64,000 nucleotides of DNA from Aquimarina algicola (GTDB taxonomy: Bacteria > Bacteroidota > Bacteroidia > Flavobacteriales > Flavobacteriaceae). A program made the translations under genes and the position numbers. Below the pieces are notes generated by a model. That model ran no database searches, was not told where the DNA came from, and saw nothing but the letters and a program-made list of their open reading frames with translations. Positions 35,388-45,891 of the stretch are shown piece after piece. Within the stretch, counting starts at the first letter, position 1. Each line of letters begins with the position of its first letter. Where the stretch lies: contig NZ_VFWZ01000006.1 in assembly GCF_006443095.1 (NCBI RefSeq), forward strand, positions 186,001 through 250,000. Direction: 5' to 3'.

Positions 35388-35881
35388 TGAAAAAACAAAC
35401 TATACTATTATTTGTATTGATATGCAATATTTGCTGGGCTCAACAAAGCAAAGAGATTGACATCGTATTAGAAAAATGGCATAAGGCAGCAGCACAAGCA
35501 GATTTTGATTCCTATTTTGGAACAATGACTACCGATGCTATATTTATTGGAACTGATCCAACAGAAAATTGGGCTTATGATGATTTTAAAGCCTTTGCCA
35601 AACCGTATTTTGATAAGGGTAAAGCATGGAGCTTTTCTACCTTAGAAAGAAATATTTTTTATAAAAAGGGGAATACTTTCGCTTGGTTTGACGAGTTACT
35701 AGATACCCAGATGGGAATCTGTCGAGGTAGTGGCGTACTAGAAATCACCTCCGAAGGGTGGAAAATAAAGCATTATGTGCTTTCAATAGCAATCCCCAAT
35801 GAAAATGTAAAAGAAATTACCGCACTTAAAAAAGACTTTGACACAAGTCTTATGAATAAAATCAAAGCTCAGAAAAATTAA
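35387..35881 (+). CDS. SnoaL/NTF2-like secreted protein
   Basis: 164 residues with signal peptide MKKQTILLFVLICNICWAQQ. The mature region follows the SnoaL-like (NTF2-fold) pattern: VLEKWHKAAAQADFDSYFGTMTTDAIFIGTDPTENW at the start, AWSFSTLERNIFYKKGNTFAWFDELL in the middle and GSGVLEITSEGWKIKHYVLS at the end. Members are ligand-binding or enzymatic pockets with varied roles, so function is open. It is translationally coupled to the lipoprotein gene and overlaps the convergent HAD gene by 4 bases. Confidence 0.8.
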   Translation: MKKQTILLFVLICNICWAQQSKEIDIVLEKWHKAAAQADFDSYFGTMTTDAIFIGTDPTENWAYDDFKAFAKPYFDKGKAWSFSTLERNIFYKKGNTFAWFDELLDTQMGICRGSGVLEITSEGWKIKHYVLSIAIPNENVKEITALKKDFDTSLMNKIKAQKN

Positions 35882-36537
35882 ACTAACCATTTTTTGAATT
35901 CCATAAGATCTTCAAAACAATGTTTGGCTCCTTTATCTTTAAGTTGAACTCGATTTCTGTTTCCTATTCCAACAAAATCTAATGACAGGTTTTGTGCCGT
36001 TTGAAAATCCCAAACACCATCTCCAATTGATATAATTCGATCAAAGTTTTGTCGGTTATAAAATGTTTTAGCTTTCTCTATAGCTTTTAAAACAAACCCT
36101 TCACGAGATTCATGTGTTTTTGAGGTTGCCAACAGGTCTTCATGATACCAAATCTCACACTGATTCAGTTTTAAAAAACTTGGTTTTGGCAATGCTCCTG
36201 TAGCAAAGCAAAATGGAGTATTAGTATTTCTGAAATGGGTAATCAAAGATTTAGCTCCTTTAATTTCTTTAGTCTGACCAATTGTACTCATTTGACGAAC
36301 AATTTCAGTCTCAAAACGATCTAGAAAACCTTTGGGCATATTTGTGTCGAAATTTCGCTCATAGTTATATCTCAATGCATAGCTATCAGTATGATGTTTA
36401 TAATTATCATAGTCGGTATCTATATCTGAAATACCTAATTCAAGTAGCGACTTTGTTACTGAAATTAGATAGTTTGAAACACTATCGGTTAATGTACCAT
36501 CTATATCAAAAACGAATAATGTATTGTTTAAAGCCAA
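35878..36537 (-). CDS. HAD-superfamily phosphatase
   Basis: 219 residues. Motif I is FDIDGTLTDS with the nucleophile D11 and D13, motif II lies at CFATGALPKP, and the C-terminal IISIGDGVWDFQTAQNLSLDFVGIG is motif IV with acidic residues for magnesium. The helical cap between 15 and 95 fits a phosphoglycolate-phosphatase-like subfamily. Its substrate is unknown. It follows the TonB receptor gene after 18 bases on the same strand. Confidence 0.85.
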   Translation of the reverse strand: MALNNTLFVFDIDGTLTDSVSNYLISVTKSLLELGISDIDTDYDNYKHHTDSYALRYNYERNFDTNMPKGFLDRFETEIVRQMSTIGQTKEIKGAKSLITHFRNTNTPFCFATGALPKPSFLKLNQCEIWYHEDLLATSKTHESREGFVLKAIEKAKTFYNRQNFDRIISIGDGVWDFQTAQNLSLDFVGIGNRNRVQLKDKGAKHCFEDLMEFKKWLV

Positions 36538-36555
36538 TTGTTTGTTATTTATACT

Positions 36556-38964
36556 TTACAGAGAATATTTTAAAGACATAATAAAGTTTCTTCCTGCTGC
36601 CGCAATTCCCGAAGAATATGGACGATATCTCTGATCAGTAATATTTTCTATAGAAAGTATTCCTTGTAATTTATTAGTTAATTGATACTGCGTTCTTAGA
36701 TTGAGTGTGTACCAAGAAGGCGAGTAAGGATTACCATTTTCATCACTTGCATACAAAAAATCATTATTTTGTTGTGATGGTGCAAGATCTTCAAAATCAA
36801 ACTCTCCATTGTACACTGCAAATGCATCTATTTTTAACTTTGGCAATGCATAAATGATTCTTGTTGTACCAAATTGAGGAGAGACATGTCTTGAAGGCAC
36901 AGAAACATTGTCTTCTGACTCTTCTTCTCCCCCTACAAATGTGTATTGAGAATTCAACTCAAAATTTTTAGCAAATTTATATTGTAACCCCGCTTCAAAA
37001 CCATAAACTTTTGCATTTGCAGCATTTTGGATCGCTTGAACATTACTTAATTCTCCTCCAAATTCAATTTCACTCTCTCCATTCAAATTAAAATCTCTGC
37101 GTATTAGTGCGTCTTCGAGATAGGTATAATAGGTTGCTAAATCTAATGAAAGGTTTTTTGTAAAATTCAATTTCACTCCTAATTCTGCATTATACGCATA
37201 TTCTGATTCAATTTCAGGATTTGGAACAACGACAGAACCAGGCTCAGAATCAAATATTTTGCCCACATCATCAATATTTGGAGCTCTAAATGCGGTAGAA
37301 AAATTAAGTTTCCATTGTATTTTTTCATTTGGCAACCAGCTTACCCCTGCTGTACCTGTTACTGCATAGGTATCTATATTTGCTTCTGTAAACGGAAAAT
37401 CAAAAAAGGTATCATCAAACTCTGAATACAAAATGATTCTATTGTATCGCAGTCCTCCTTGAAAATTTAGTTTATCATTAAGTCTATGATGTACATTCAT
37501 GTAAGCAGCTATAGATTGCCATGTAGATCCATCAGGATATCTTGAAGGGGCATCTACAACAGTATTTTCTACAATATTACTTTCTGTTCCGTCAGAATAC
37601 ACTTGATTTAATACATACTCTAAGCCATAATATAACGAGGTTTTATCAGTATATTTTTTTTCAAAATCTATATTAAAAGAGTATGCATCTACCTGCTCTT
37701 TGGTTCTTGCCAAAATTGAACTCCCAAAATTTCTATCATTTCTACTTTCTTCAAAATACTGATAAGCAGCAGTAATTTTCATCTTATCATACAGCGATCT
37801 TTTGGATTTATGTGACACCTGTAGGTTACCCATAAACCATTTTTGAGGGCCATAATACCATTCAGCAGATCTTAAATGATCATCACTACGTCTTATTAAT
37901 CGATCATATCTAGGATAATCTGAAGTTGTTGAATAAATCAACCCCGCATTAAAATCCCAATTTTCGTTAGGCATAAAATGTACTTTTTGTAAAAAATTAA
38001 CCTGATCATATCCTGTGAACACCTGTTTCTCAGGGTCATCATTTTCTACTATCACATCTTCGCCATTAATCCTTTCGACAAACTCATTTCGCAGGTAATC
38101 ATCCGGACCGTGACTTCCCATTTTTAGATCATCAAAATCAGTATAGCTTATACTGGTTAAAAAAGCCCATTTTTCAAAACCAAGATTAAAATCTACGTGA
38201 CCTGTTTTTTCATTACTGGCACTAGAATAACGTACTAATGCATTACCATTCAATCTATTCTTACCGCTAATTGCAAAACTAGGTTGTTTGGTGTAAAAAT
38301 TCATGACTCCACCCACAGCATCACTACCATAAACCACTGAGCCGGGTCCTAGTATTACTTCTGTTCTGTCTATTGTAAAAGGATCTACCGATATTATATT
38401 TTGTACATTGCCTCCTCTAAAGATTGCAGTATTCATTCGTACTCCATCTACTGTTATCAATAACCGATTTGTAGAAAAACCTCTTATTATAGGGCTTCCT
38501 CCCCCTAATTGACTTTTTTGTACAAACACCTGACCACTATTTTGTAATAAATCCGCAGAGGTCTGAGGGGTCGTCATTGCGATTTCATTTGAGGATATAC
38601 TCACAATTTTTTGAGATATATCCTTTTTATTCTGCTCCCATTTTGAAACCGAAATTACAACCTCGGATAGTTGATTTTCATCAATATCAAGATAGACTGA
38701 TTTAGATTTTAATACTTTGGATTTAGGTATTGATCTATTAATATGCGCCACATGATCAAAATGTAAAATGGCGTTGTCAGAAAATATTGAGATATCAGCA
38801 ATGCCATCAAAATCAGTAATTGCACTTTTTGATTTTGTATCATTATAGATAGTAACATTAGGAACAGGTAAATTATCTGAAGTACTATATACAGTAATTT
38901 GTTGTGCGTTACCAAAGAACGAAAAGTATAATGTAAAGAATAAAAAAGGTAAAAATAAACGCAT
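36556..38964 (-). CDS. TonB-dependent receptor, hemoglobin/heme-type
   Basis: 802 residues. A signal peptide (to about residue 20) is followed by a carboxypeptidase-D-like domain (PVPNVTIYNDTKSKSAITDFDG). The plug has TPQTSADLLQNSGQVFVQKSQLGGGSPIIRGF and LGPGSVVYGSDAVGGVMNFYTK. The barrel contains a FRAP-type box (TAFRAPNIDDVGK) followed by VVPNPEIESEY, and the C-terminus IENITDQRYRPYSSGIAAAGRNF; these resemble heme/hemoglobin receptors, in which FRAP and NPNL boxes are conserved. It should import a scarce iron source. The start lies 4 bases after the recO stop, so the two are co-transcribed. Confidence 0.85.
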   Translation of the reverse strand: MRLFLPFLFFTLYFSFFGNAQQITVYSTSDNLPVPNVTIYNDTKSKSAITDFDGIADISIFSDNAILHFDHVAHINRSIPKSKVLKSKSVYLDIDENQLSEVVISVSKWEQNKKDISQKIVSISSNEIAMTTPQTSADLLQNSGQVFVQKSQLGGGSPIIRGFSTNRLLITVDGVRMNTAIFRGGNVQNIISVDPFTIDRTEVILGPGSVVYGSDAVGGVMNFYTKQPSFAISGKNRLNGNALVRYSSASNEKTGHVDFNLGFEKWAFLTSISYTDFDDLKMGSHGPDDYLRNEFVERINGEDVIVENDDPEKQVFTGYDQVNFLQKVHFMPNENWDFNAGLIYSTTSDYPRYDRLIRRSDDHLRSAEWYYGPQKWFMGNLQVSHKSKRSLYDKMKITAAYQYFEESRNDRNFGSSILARTKEQVDAYSFNIDFEKKYTDKTSLYYGLEYVLNQVYSDGTESNIVENTVVDAPSRYPDGSTWQSIAAYMNVHHRLNDKLNFQGGLRYNRIILYSEFDDTFFDFPFTEANIDTYAVTGTAGVSWLPNEKIQWKLNFSTAFRAPNIDDVGKIFDSEPGSVVVPNPEIESEYAYNAELGVKLNFTKNLSLDLATYYTYLEDALIRRDFNLNGESEIEFGGELSNVQAIQNAANAKVYGFEAGLQYKFAKNFELNSQYTFVGGEEESEDNVSVPSRHVSPQFGTTRIIYALPKLKIDAFAVYNGEFDFEDLAPSQQNNDFLYASDENGNPYSPSWYTLNLRTQYQLTNKLQGILSIENITDQRYRPYSSGIAAAGRNFIMSLKYSL

Positions 38965-38968
38965 TATC

Positions 38969-39688
38969 TTATTTGAAAATTTCGTTCAGAACAGAAAGTG
39001 ATTTAGGTTTTTTAAAGCCGTGCAAATGTAGCTCAAAATATACTAATAACATAGCTATGATATCACTTCTGGTCTTCTTGGTTAGTTTAATTTTCATATT
39101 TGCCTCAAATGTTGTGCCTAAAAACTCTTTAAACTTAAAAATATGATCCCCTTCTACACAATATATATTGTCACTATCTGATTGAAACACTCCGTCTTGC
39201 ATATTAAAATACGTTGAATCCAATTGAGAAAGGTCTGGAAAGAAACCTAAAAACTTACTCAGTTCTATTAAAAAGGCAATATGAAAATTATATATATCAT
39301 CATGATGATCTAACCATAGCAATGCTGTTTCTAAAAATGTAAACAGGTCTATATTTGCTTCTTCTTCTAGGATAGAACTTTTCAGCACATCAGAAATAAA
39401 GAAAACTATTGCACTTTTTACAAAATCAGTGTGTAAGGTTTGATAGTGAGACACAAGCTTAACGTCTTTAAGACGTTCTAGCGTACCTTTATTTCTATGC
39501 ACTGCTTCTACATCAAGAATAGTTAAGGGTTGAAAAAAAGAAGATCTGATTTTTCCTTTTCTTGATTTCAGCACTCCTCTTATCAAATAGGTTTTTAAAC
39601 CACTTTCTTTTGTAAACAAGGTAACAATAAGATCGGCTTCACCATATCGAATAGAGTGTATTACTATTGCAGTAGTATTTACTATCAT
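38969..39688 (-). CDS. recO: DNA repair protein RecO
   Basis: 239 residues matching RecO: N-terminal OB fold (TTAIVIHSIRYGEADLIVTLFTKESGLKTYLIRGVLKSRKGKIRSSFFQPLTILDVEAV), helical middle (LKDVKLVSHYQTLHTDFVKSAIVFFISDVL), and a C-terminal region without the four-Cys zinc motif of some homologues. RecO loads RecA onto SSB-coated DNA with RecR in the RecF pathway. It is upstream of the TonB receptor with a 4-base gap. Confidence 0.92.
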   Translation of the reverse strand: MIVNTTAIVIHSIRYGEADLIVTLFTKESGLKTYLIRGVLKSRKGKIRSSFFQPLTILDVEAVHRNKGTLERLKDVKLVSHYQTLHTDFVKSAIVFFISDVLKSSILEEEANIDLFTFLETALLWLDHHDDIYNFHIAFLIELSKFLGFFPDLSQLDSTYFNMQDGVFQSDSDNIYCVEGDHIFKFKEFLGTTFEANMKIKLTKKTRSDIIAMLLVYFELHLHGFKKPKSLSVLNEIFK

Positions 39689-39750
39689 ATTGAAACGAAA
39701 ATAGCTAAAAAGCAGCTATATTTCTATCTCAACATAGATAATCTAAAAAA

Positions 39751-40245
39751 CTATATCAATTCTTGCTTCATTTTACATCTATCCAAAGAATCTTTTGCTC
39801 GAGTTAATGTATTTTTATCCAAAGTACTTAGCGCACATTTTTTATAAAATTCTATCGCTTTATCTAATTCTCCCTGTTGTTCATACATAATTGCATATTC
39901 ATTATAAATTGTTGATTTCACAATTCCGGGGATATTAAGAGCAATATCTAATAACTCTTGTAATTCTTTCCATTTTCCTAAAGTAGATAATAAAATAGAA
40001 TAGTTATAGTAAACACTTGGATACATTGGGCTTTTTTCTAAACAAAGCTTATACAATGTTTCTCCTTTTTCATACTCTTTGAATTTTACTTCGTAAAGAT
40101 ATCCCAAATGATTATATGCCTTACCAAAATTAGGATCTATATCAATAATCTTTTCGAGCTTATTAGTAGCTTCATCATAAGATCCGTTTTTAATATCATC
40201 ATTTGCTCTATGAAGCATTTCTTCTAATTTTGTTAAGTGATCCAT
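39751..40245 (-). CDS. TPR-repeat protein
   Basis: 164 residues with four recognisable TPRs: ANDDIKNGSYDEATNKLEKIIDIDPNFGKAYNHLGYLY, then GETLYKLCLEKSPMYPSVYYNYSILL, then a diverged unit, then IYNEYAIMYEQQGELDKAIEFYKKCALSTLD. It has no signal peptide. It is a generic protein-interaction scaffold with unknown partners, located between recO and the DUF4136 gene. Confidence 0.8.
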   Translation of the reverse strand: MDHLTKLEEMLHRANDDIKNGSYDEATNKLEKIIDIDPNFGKAYNHLGYLYEVKFKEYEKGETLYKLCLEKSPMYPSVYYNYSILLSTLGKWKELQELLDIALNIPGIVKSTIYNEYAIMYEQQGELDKAIEFYKKCALSTLDKNTLTRAKDSLDRCKMKQELI

Positions 40246-40296
40246 ATACTACATCATTTTTTTTACTAAAGTTTATATATTATTTCAATTAAAAAA

Positions 40297-40821
40297 TCAT
40301 CTTCTTTTGGGTGGATATTTAGCTAGAGCTTTTGCTACTATTCTTTGAAAAAATTGAGTTCTCGTATTTGGAGAAGCGTTAGGATAAAACTGTTTTTCAG
40401 AAACGGCTTGCCATATTAACTGATCTTTGCTAGCATCTACAAAATCCATCGTAAGTTTCAGATAGGTTTGGGAACCTCCTATAGGAATCGCTCCGCCGAT
40501 ACCTATGTTTACTCCTCTGCCACCACTACCAACTCCTACTCCAATACTATTGCGAGAAGAAGTTTTGTTTCTTTCTGTTTTAAAATTCACAAAGATATCT
40601 GGAGTATTAGAAAATACTAAACCTTTTGCATTCATTGCTTCTTCTGTTACTGCTAATAGTCTTTTTTGATCTAGCTCGCTCAGTCCAGAGTTCATTTCTG
40701 GATAAAAAGCAAACGTCTTATACACCGAAAAATCTTGTTGTTCATCATAATCATAAACAGTTTGTGTACTTCCACAAGATACCATCATCAATGCAAGAAA
40801 GAGAAATCCAATATATTTCAT
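40297..40821 (-). CDS. DUF4136 lipoprotein
   Basis: 174 residues with lipobox MMVSC (Cys16). The sequence DEQQDFSVYKTFAFYPEMNSGLSELDQKRLLAVTEEAMNAKGLVFSNTPDIFVNFKTE and a Gly-rich strand followed by LKLTMDFVDASKDQLIWQAVSEKQF are characteristic of DUF4136. The family is periplasm-facing and uncharacterised. A TAAATTTG -7 motif lies 26 bases upstream. Confidence 0.85.
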   Translation of the reverse strand: MKYIGFLFLALMMVSCGSTQTVYDYDEQQDFSVYKTFAFYPEMNSGLSELDQKRLLAVTEEAMNAKGLVFSNTPDIFVNFKTERNKTSSRNSIGVGVGSGGRGVNIGIGGAIPIGGSQTYLKLTMDFVDASKDQLIWQAVSEKQFYPNASPNTRTQFFQRIVAKALAKYPPKRR

Positions 40822-40846
40822 GTAGACAATTTATTGTAAAAATACA

Positions 40847-40854
40847 CAAATTTA
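40847..40854 (-). promoter_or_regulatory. -7 element TAAATTTG for the DUF4136 gene
   Basis: Exact TAnnTTTG on the minus strand, 26 bases before ATG 40821. Confidence 0.5.
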
Positions 40855-40893
40855 CAGGAGCTCTACTTTCTAATCCTCTATATATTATAAGAC

Positions 40894-40925
40894 AAAAGCC
40901 ATTTTGAACGTTCAAAATGGCTTTT
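40894..40925 (-). terminator. Palindromic terminator, copy 1
   Basis: 32-bp perfect palindrome with arms AAAAGCCATTTTGAA and TTCAAAATGGCTTTT. It ends the lipoprotein gene at 40948 on the minus strand, but is symmetric and could act in both directions. Near-identical copies occur at 42068-42099 and 43252-43283. Confidence 0.85.
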
Positions 40926-40947
40926 TATACGGCTATTAATTATCTAT

Positions 40948-41895
40948 CTATTGTTTCCCTTCTATCCTAAAGTTAAAATACCAAGAATGCTCGAACCAAG
41001 TATCCCAATCTTCTAAAGAAGTACCATCTTTTTTCCGAGATTGACCACTATATCCAGGTCCATTATGTATCCCATCAATAATTTGTTCAGTATTTCCTGT
41101 AGAACCTGTTGTTACAGCAAGTGATTCTCCATCTATTAAATACCAGGTAAAATAATAATCTGTATTATTTTTTAAGAGCAGATTTAGGGATGATAAATCA
41201 AAATCTACCCAGCCCCCCTCAAATGAACCTTCGACCAAAGTTGTTGTAGATGCTAATATACTCCCATCTGCATTTCTAATATTTAATTTTAATTCTACAT
41301 CCTCTTTGTATAATCTCCCTATACTGCTGAATCTAAATCCTCCTCTGAAATATACTCCAAAGGAAGTAGGATACAAATCTTTTACTAATCTGATCGTTTG
41401 CCCGGTACCAACGTTTCTAGGTTCTATTAAAGGATTATCTGGACTCTCTCTATCGTCTCCGCCAAACCACTTAGATGCATCATTAACATCGCATTGTGCA
41501 GCATAATTTTCATCCATTATTCCGAATGTCACGATATATTCCTTTGTGTTACCATTCTCTGCAGTTACAGTAAATGTAACAGGTTTTGTATAATCATTAA
41601 TTGTTTCGGGATTCGGGCTGATTGAAGCATTTTCAGAGATAACAACCTTTGTATCAAGAGAAGTCAAATCTGTATCAGGTAGTAATCTTTGATTAATACT
41701 ATTGCCTGCTTCATTAATGTCTGCATTAACTTTTAATACTCCTGCAGCAATTTCGAAAGAGATAATACTATTTTCTCCACTTAATTCTTCAACTATTTCT
41801 TCTCTTATTTCATCATCATCACTACTACAAGAGATTGTTGTGATTAAAAGTACAAACAATATTAGTTTACCTACTAAAGTAATTTTTTTATTCAT
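40948..41895 (-). CDS. Surface-type lipoprotein, duplicated (copy A)
   Basis: 315 residues with lipobox ITTISC (Cys23) followed by an acidic stretch SSDDDE, which resembles the lipoprotein surface-export signal of Bacteroidota. Residues about 40-125 form a beta-rich module ending FTVTAENGNTKEYIVTF, a cadherin-like/DUF5018-type repeat. Residues 140-315 form a beta-sandwich with TGQTIRLVKDL, DVELKLNIRNADGSILAST, GGWVDFDLSSLNLLLKNNTDYYFTWY, typical of lectin-like or adhesin jelly rolls. Its ligand is unknown. It is a paralogue of 42118-43050, with the N-terminal linker most diverged. Confidence 0.75.
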   Translation of the reverse strand: MNKKITLVGKLILFVLLITTISCSSDDDEIREEIVEELSGENSIISFEIAAGVLKVNADINEAGNSINQRLLPDTDLTSLDTKVVISENASISPNPETINDYTKPVTFTVTAENGNTKEYIVTFGIMDENYAAQCDVNDASKWFGGDDRESPDNPLIEPRNVGTGQTIRLVKDLYPTSFGVYFRGGFRFSSIGRLYKEDVELKLNIRNADGSILASTTTLVEGSFEGGWVDFDLSSLNLLLKNNTDYYFTWYLIDGESLAVTTGSTGNTEQIIDGIHNGPGYSGQSRKKDGTSLEDWDTWFEHSWYFNFRIEGKQ

Positions 41896-42067
41896 TTTTA
41901 TTTATAATTGAGTTTTTATGTTAATGTATTATGGAGTAAAAATGTTACCCTATTTATTCAACTAAATTTTTAGAAACAACTCCCTTTAATCCTTATTTTT
42001 TATTAAATATTAATCAAAAGCAATCTTAACAGGGTATTATTACTTCCCAAAAAGGTACTAAAAAGAC

Positions 42068-42099
42068 AAAAGCCATTTTGAACATTCAAAATGGCTTTT
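42068..42099 (-). terminator. Palindromic terminator, copy 2
   Basis: Same hairpin as at 40894 with the centre CA instead of CG. It ends the lipoprotein gene at 42118. Confidence 0.85.
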
Positions 42100-42117
42100 T
42101 ATACGAAGATTAATTAT

Positions 42118-43050
42118 CTATTGTTTCCCTTCTATCCTAAAGTTAAAATACCAAGGATGTTCGTACCAAGTATCCCAATCCTCTAAAGAATTGTTTTTTG
42201 ATTTTCGAGACTCCCCACTATATCCAGGTCCATTATGTATACCATCAATAGCTGGTTCAGTATTGCCTGTAGAACCCGTTGATACAGCAAGTGATTCTCC
42301 ATCTACTAAATACCAGGTAAAATAATAATCTGTATTACTTTTTAAGAGCAGATTTAGGGATGATAAATCAAAATCTACCCAACCCCCATCAAATGAACCT
42401 TCGACCAAAGTTGTTGTAGATGCTAATATACTTCCGTCTGCATTTCTGATGTTAAGTTTTAATTCTACATCTTTTCTATACAAATCACCTGTACTATCAA
42501 ATCTAAATGCATCTCTAAAATATGTACCAAATGAAATAGGATGTAAGTCTTTTACTAATCTAATCGTTTGTCCGGTACCAACATTTCTAGGTCCTATTTC
42601 TGGATTATCCGGATCTTCTCTATCGTCTCCACCAAACCACTTGCTTGCATCACTAACATCACATTGTGCTGCATAATTTTCGTCCATTAAATCAAATGTA
42701 ACGAGGTACTCTTTTGTATCTCCATTTTCTGCGGTAACAGTGAACATAATTGGTTCTGTATAATCATTAATTGTTTCTGGATCTGGAGTTACTGTAGCGC
42801 CATTAGAAGCAATAACTTCAGAATCAATAGAAGTTAAATCAATATTTGGTGGCAACCTTTGGGTAATCGTTTTTTCTCCTTGGTTAATATCCGCATTAAT
42901 ACTAAATGATCCAATAGTGATTTTGAAAGCAACAATGGTATTTCCTGAGCTTGATCCTCCCGTTATTTCATCATCACTACTACAAGAGATCGTTGTGATG
43001 AAAAGCACAAACAATACCAGTTTACCTATTAAAGTAATTTTTTTATTCAT
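42118..43050 (-). CDS. Surface-type lipoprotein, duplicated (copy B)
   Basis: 310 residues, paralogue of the lipoprotein at 40948. The lipobox (Cys23) and C-terminal beta-sandwich are near identical (AQCDVSDASKWFGGDDRE, GWVDFDLSSLNLLL, WYFNFRIEGKQ). The linker after the lipobox is shorter (SSDDEITGGSSSGN) and the N-terminal beta module is more diverged. Conservation of the C-terminal domain points to a shared ligand. It is probably transcribed separately from copy A because a terminator lies between them. Confidence 0.75.
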   Translation of the reverse strand: MNKKITLIGKLVLFVLFITTISCSSDDEITGGSSSGNTIVAFKITIGSFSINADINQGEKTITQRLPPNIDLTSIDSEVIASNGATVTPDPETINDYTEPIMFTVTAENGDTKEYLVTFDLMDENYAAQCDVSDASKWFGGDDREDPDNPEIGPRNVGTGQTIRLVKDLHPISFGTYFRDAFRFDSTGDLYRKDVELKLNIRNADGSILASTTTLVEGSFDGGWVDFDLSSLNLLLKSNTDYYFTWYLVDGESLAVSTGSTGNTEPAIDGIHNGPGYSGESRKSKNNSLEDWDTWYEHPWYFNFRIEGKQ

Positions 43051-43251
43051 TTTTATTTATAATTGAGTTTTTATGTTAATGTATGTTGGAGTAAAAATGT
43101 TACCCCATTTATTCAACTAAATTTAGGGGCGCAAGTATAATCAATTTATTTTTTTGAGAACAGGGTAAAAATCCCCTGCTCACTCTTATTTTTTTGTTAA
43201 AAATTAGTCAAAATTAATATCGGAAAAATGTTATTATATCTAGAAAAGCAA

Positions 43252-43283
43252 AAAGCCATTTTGAACGTTCAAAATGGCTTTTT
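43252..43283 (-). terminator. Palindromic terminator, copy 3
   Basis: Same hairpin as at 40894 but with one T fewer in one arm, so the stem has a single-base bulge. It lies 22 bases beyond the gdhA stop codon and ends gdhA. Confidence 0.8.
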
Positions 43284-43304
43284 AATATTTATAGAGATAC
43301 TATA

Positions 43305-44660
<1,356 letters not shown>

Positions 44661-44696
44661 TTAATAGATTCTTATATAAAGGTTGAATTTTCTATT

Positions 44697-44704
44697 CAAA
44701 TATA
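44697..44704 (-). promoter_or_regulatory. -7 element TATATTTG for gdhA
   Basis: Exact TAnnTTTG on the minus strand, 49 bases before ATG 44648. Confidence 0.55.
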
Positions 44705-44751
44705 TGATATTCCTAAAAATTCAAGTCTGTTTTTTTGAATTTAATAACTTA

Positions 44752-45891
44752 TTAACCTATAGCTTGTTCTAGATCTGCAATTAAATCGTCTACATCTTCT
44801 ATTCCTACGCTTAATCTGATCAATGAATCAACAACTCCGGTTTTTTCTCTTTCTTCTTTTGGGATTGAAGCATGAGTCATACTTGCCGGATGACCTGCTA
44901 GACTTTCTACACCTCCCAGAGACTCTGCGAGAGTAAAGATTTTAAGGTTCTCTACAATTTTAATTGCCTTATCATAATCACTTCCTTTGGTCACAAAAGA
45001 AATCATTCCCCCAAAGCCATCCATTTGAGCTTTGGCAACATCATGGTTTGGATGATCTTCAAACCCCGGCCAGTACACTTTTTCTATTTTTGGATGATTT
45101 TTAAGGTATTTTGCAATAGCCTCGCCATTTTCGCAATGCCTTTGCATACGAATATGTAATGTTTTTATTCCTCTTAATACTAAAAAGCTGTCCTGAGGCC
45201 CACAAACTGCGCCACTTGCATTTTGAATAAAGTATAATTTTTCTGCAAGCTTTTCATCTTTTACCACTAAAGCTCCCATAACAACATCACTATGCCCGCC
45301 CAGATATTTTGTAGCACTATGCATTACAATATCTGCTCCCAAATCAAGAGGTCTTTGTAAGTATGGAGTAGCAAATGTATTATCTACTGCCAATAGTATA
45401 TTGTGTTTTTTTGCAACTGAAGCTACAGCCTTAACATCAATAACATTCATCATTGGGTTTGTTGGTGTTTCAACCCAAATAAGTTTTGTGTTTTCGTTTA
45501 CATAACTTTCTATCTTATCAGCATTTTCCATACCGATAAAATGAAACTTAATTCCAAAACCTTCAAATATTTTTGTAAACAAACGATAGGTACCTCCATA
45601 CAAATCATTTGTAGAGATTACCTCATCACCAGGTTGTAATAATTTGATTACAGCATCTATTGCTGCTAATCCTGAACCAAACGCTAATCCAAATTTTCCG
45701 TTCTCGATACTGGCAAAAGAGTCTTCTAATGCTTTTCTTGTTGGATTATGTGTTCTACTATATTCAAAACCTTTGTGCCCGCCAGGCGTAGTTTGCGCAT
45801 AAGTAGACGTTTGATATATAGGAGGCATTACTGCACCGTATGCCGGATCATGCTTTTGACCTCCATGTATAGCTTTTGTATTAAATTTCAC
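44752..45891 (-). CDS. Cystathionine gamma-synthase/beta-lyase family PLP enzyme
   Basis: 379 residues, fold type I Cys/Met metabolism enzyme. The PLP lysine is K195 in HSATKYLGGHSD, with D170 (LAVDNTFATP) contacting the pyridine nitrogen and YSRTHNPTR near the N-terminus contacting phosphate. It catalyses gamma-replacement or beta/gamma elimination on homoserine esters or cystathionine. Sequence alone does not separate MetB from MetC or a gamma-lyase; length and EYSRTHNPTR with GGVESLAGHPASMTHASIP favour the MetB/gamma-lyase group. It is monocistronic with a promoter motif at 45988. Confidence 0.9.
   Translation of the reverse strand: MKFNTKAIHGGQKHDPAYGAVMPPIYQTSTYAQTTPGGHKGFEYSRTHNPTRKALEDSFASIENGKFGLAFGSGLAAIDAVIKLLQPGDEVISTNDLYGGTYRLFTKIFEGFGIKFHFIGMENADKIESYVNENTKLIWVETPTNPMMNVIDVKAVASVAKKHNILLAVDNTFATPYLQRPLDLGADIVMHSATKYLGGHSDVVMGALVVKDEKLAEKLYFIQNASGAVCGPQDSFLVLRGIKTLHIRMQRHCENGEAIAKYLKNHPKIEKVYWPGFEDHPNHDVAKAQMDGFGGMISFVTKGSDYDKAIKIVENLKIFTLAESLGGVESLAGHPASMTHASIPKEEREKTGVVDSLIRLSVGIEDVDDLIADLEQAIG

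Larger units (their letters stand above)
40891..41969 (-). repeat. Tandem duplication unit A
   Basis: Unit containing the hairpin, the lipoprotein gene at 40948-41895 and its 5' leader. It is strongly similar along its whole length to 42065-43125, including non-coding ends (for example TTTATTTATAATTGAG after the start codon side). Confidence 0.85.
42065..43125 (-). repeat. Tandem duplication unit B
   Basis: Second unit with hairpin, lipoprotein gene at 42118-43050 and leader. It matches unit A in both coding and non-coding parts; unit A has an extra ATCT near its 3' flank. Confidence 0.85.
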
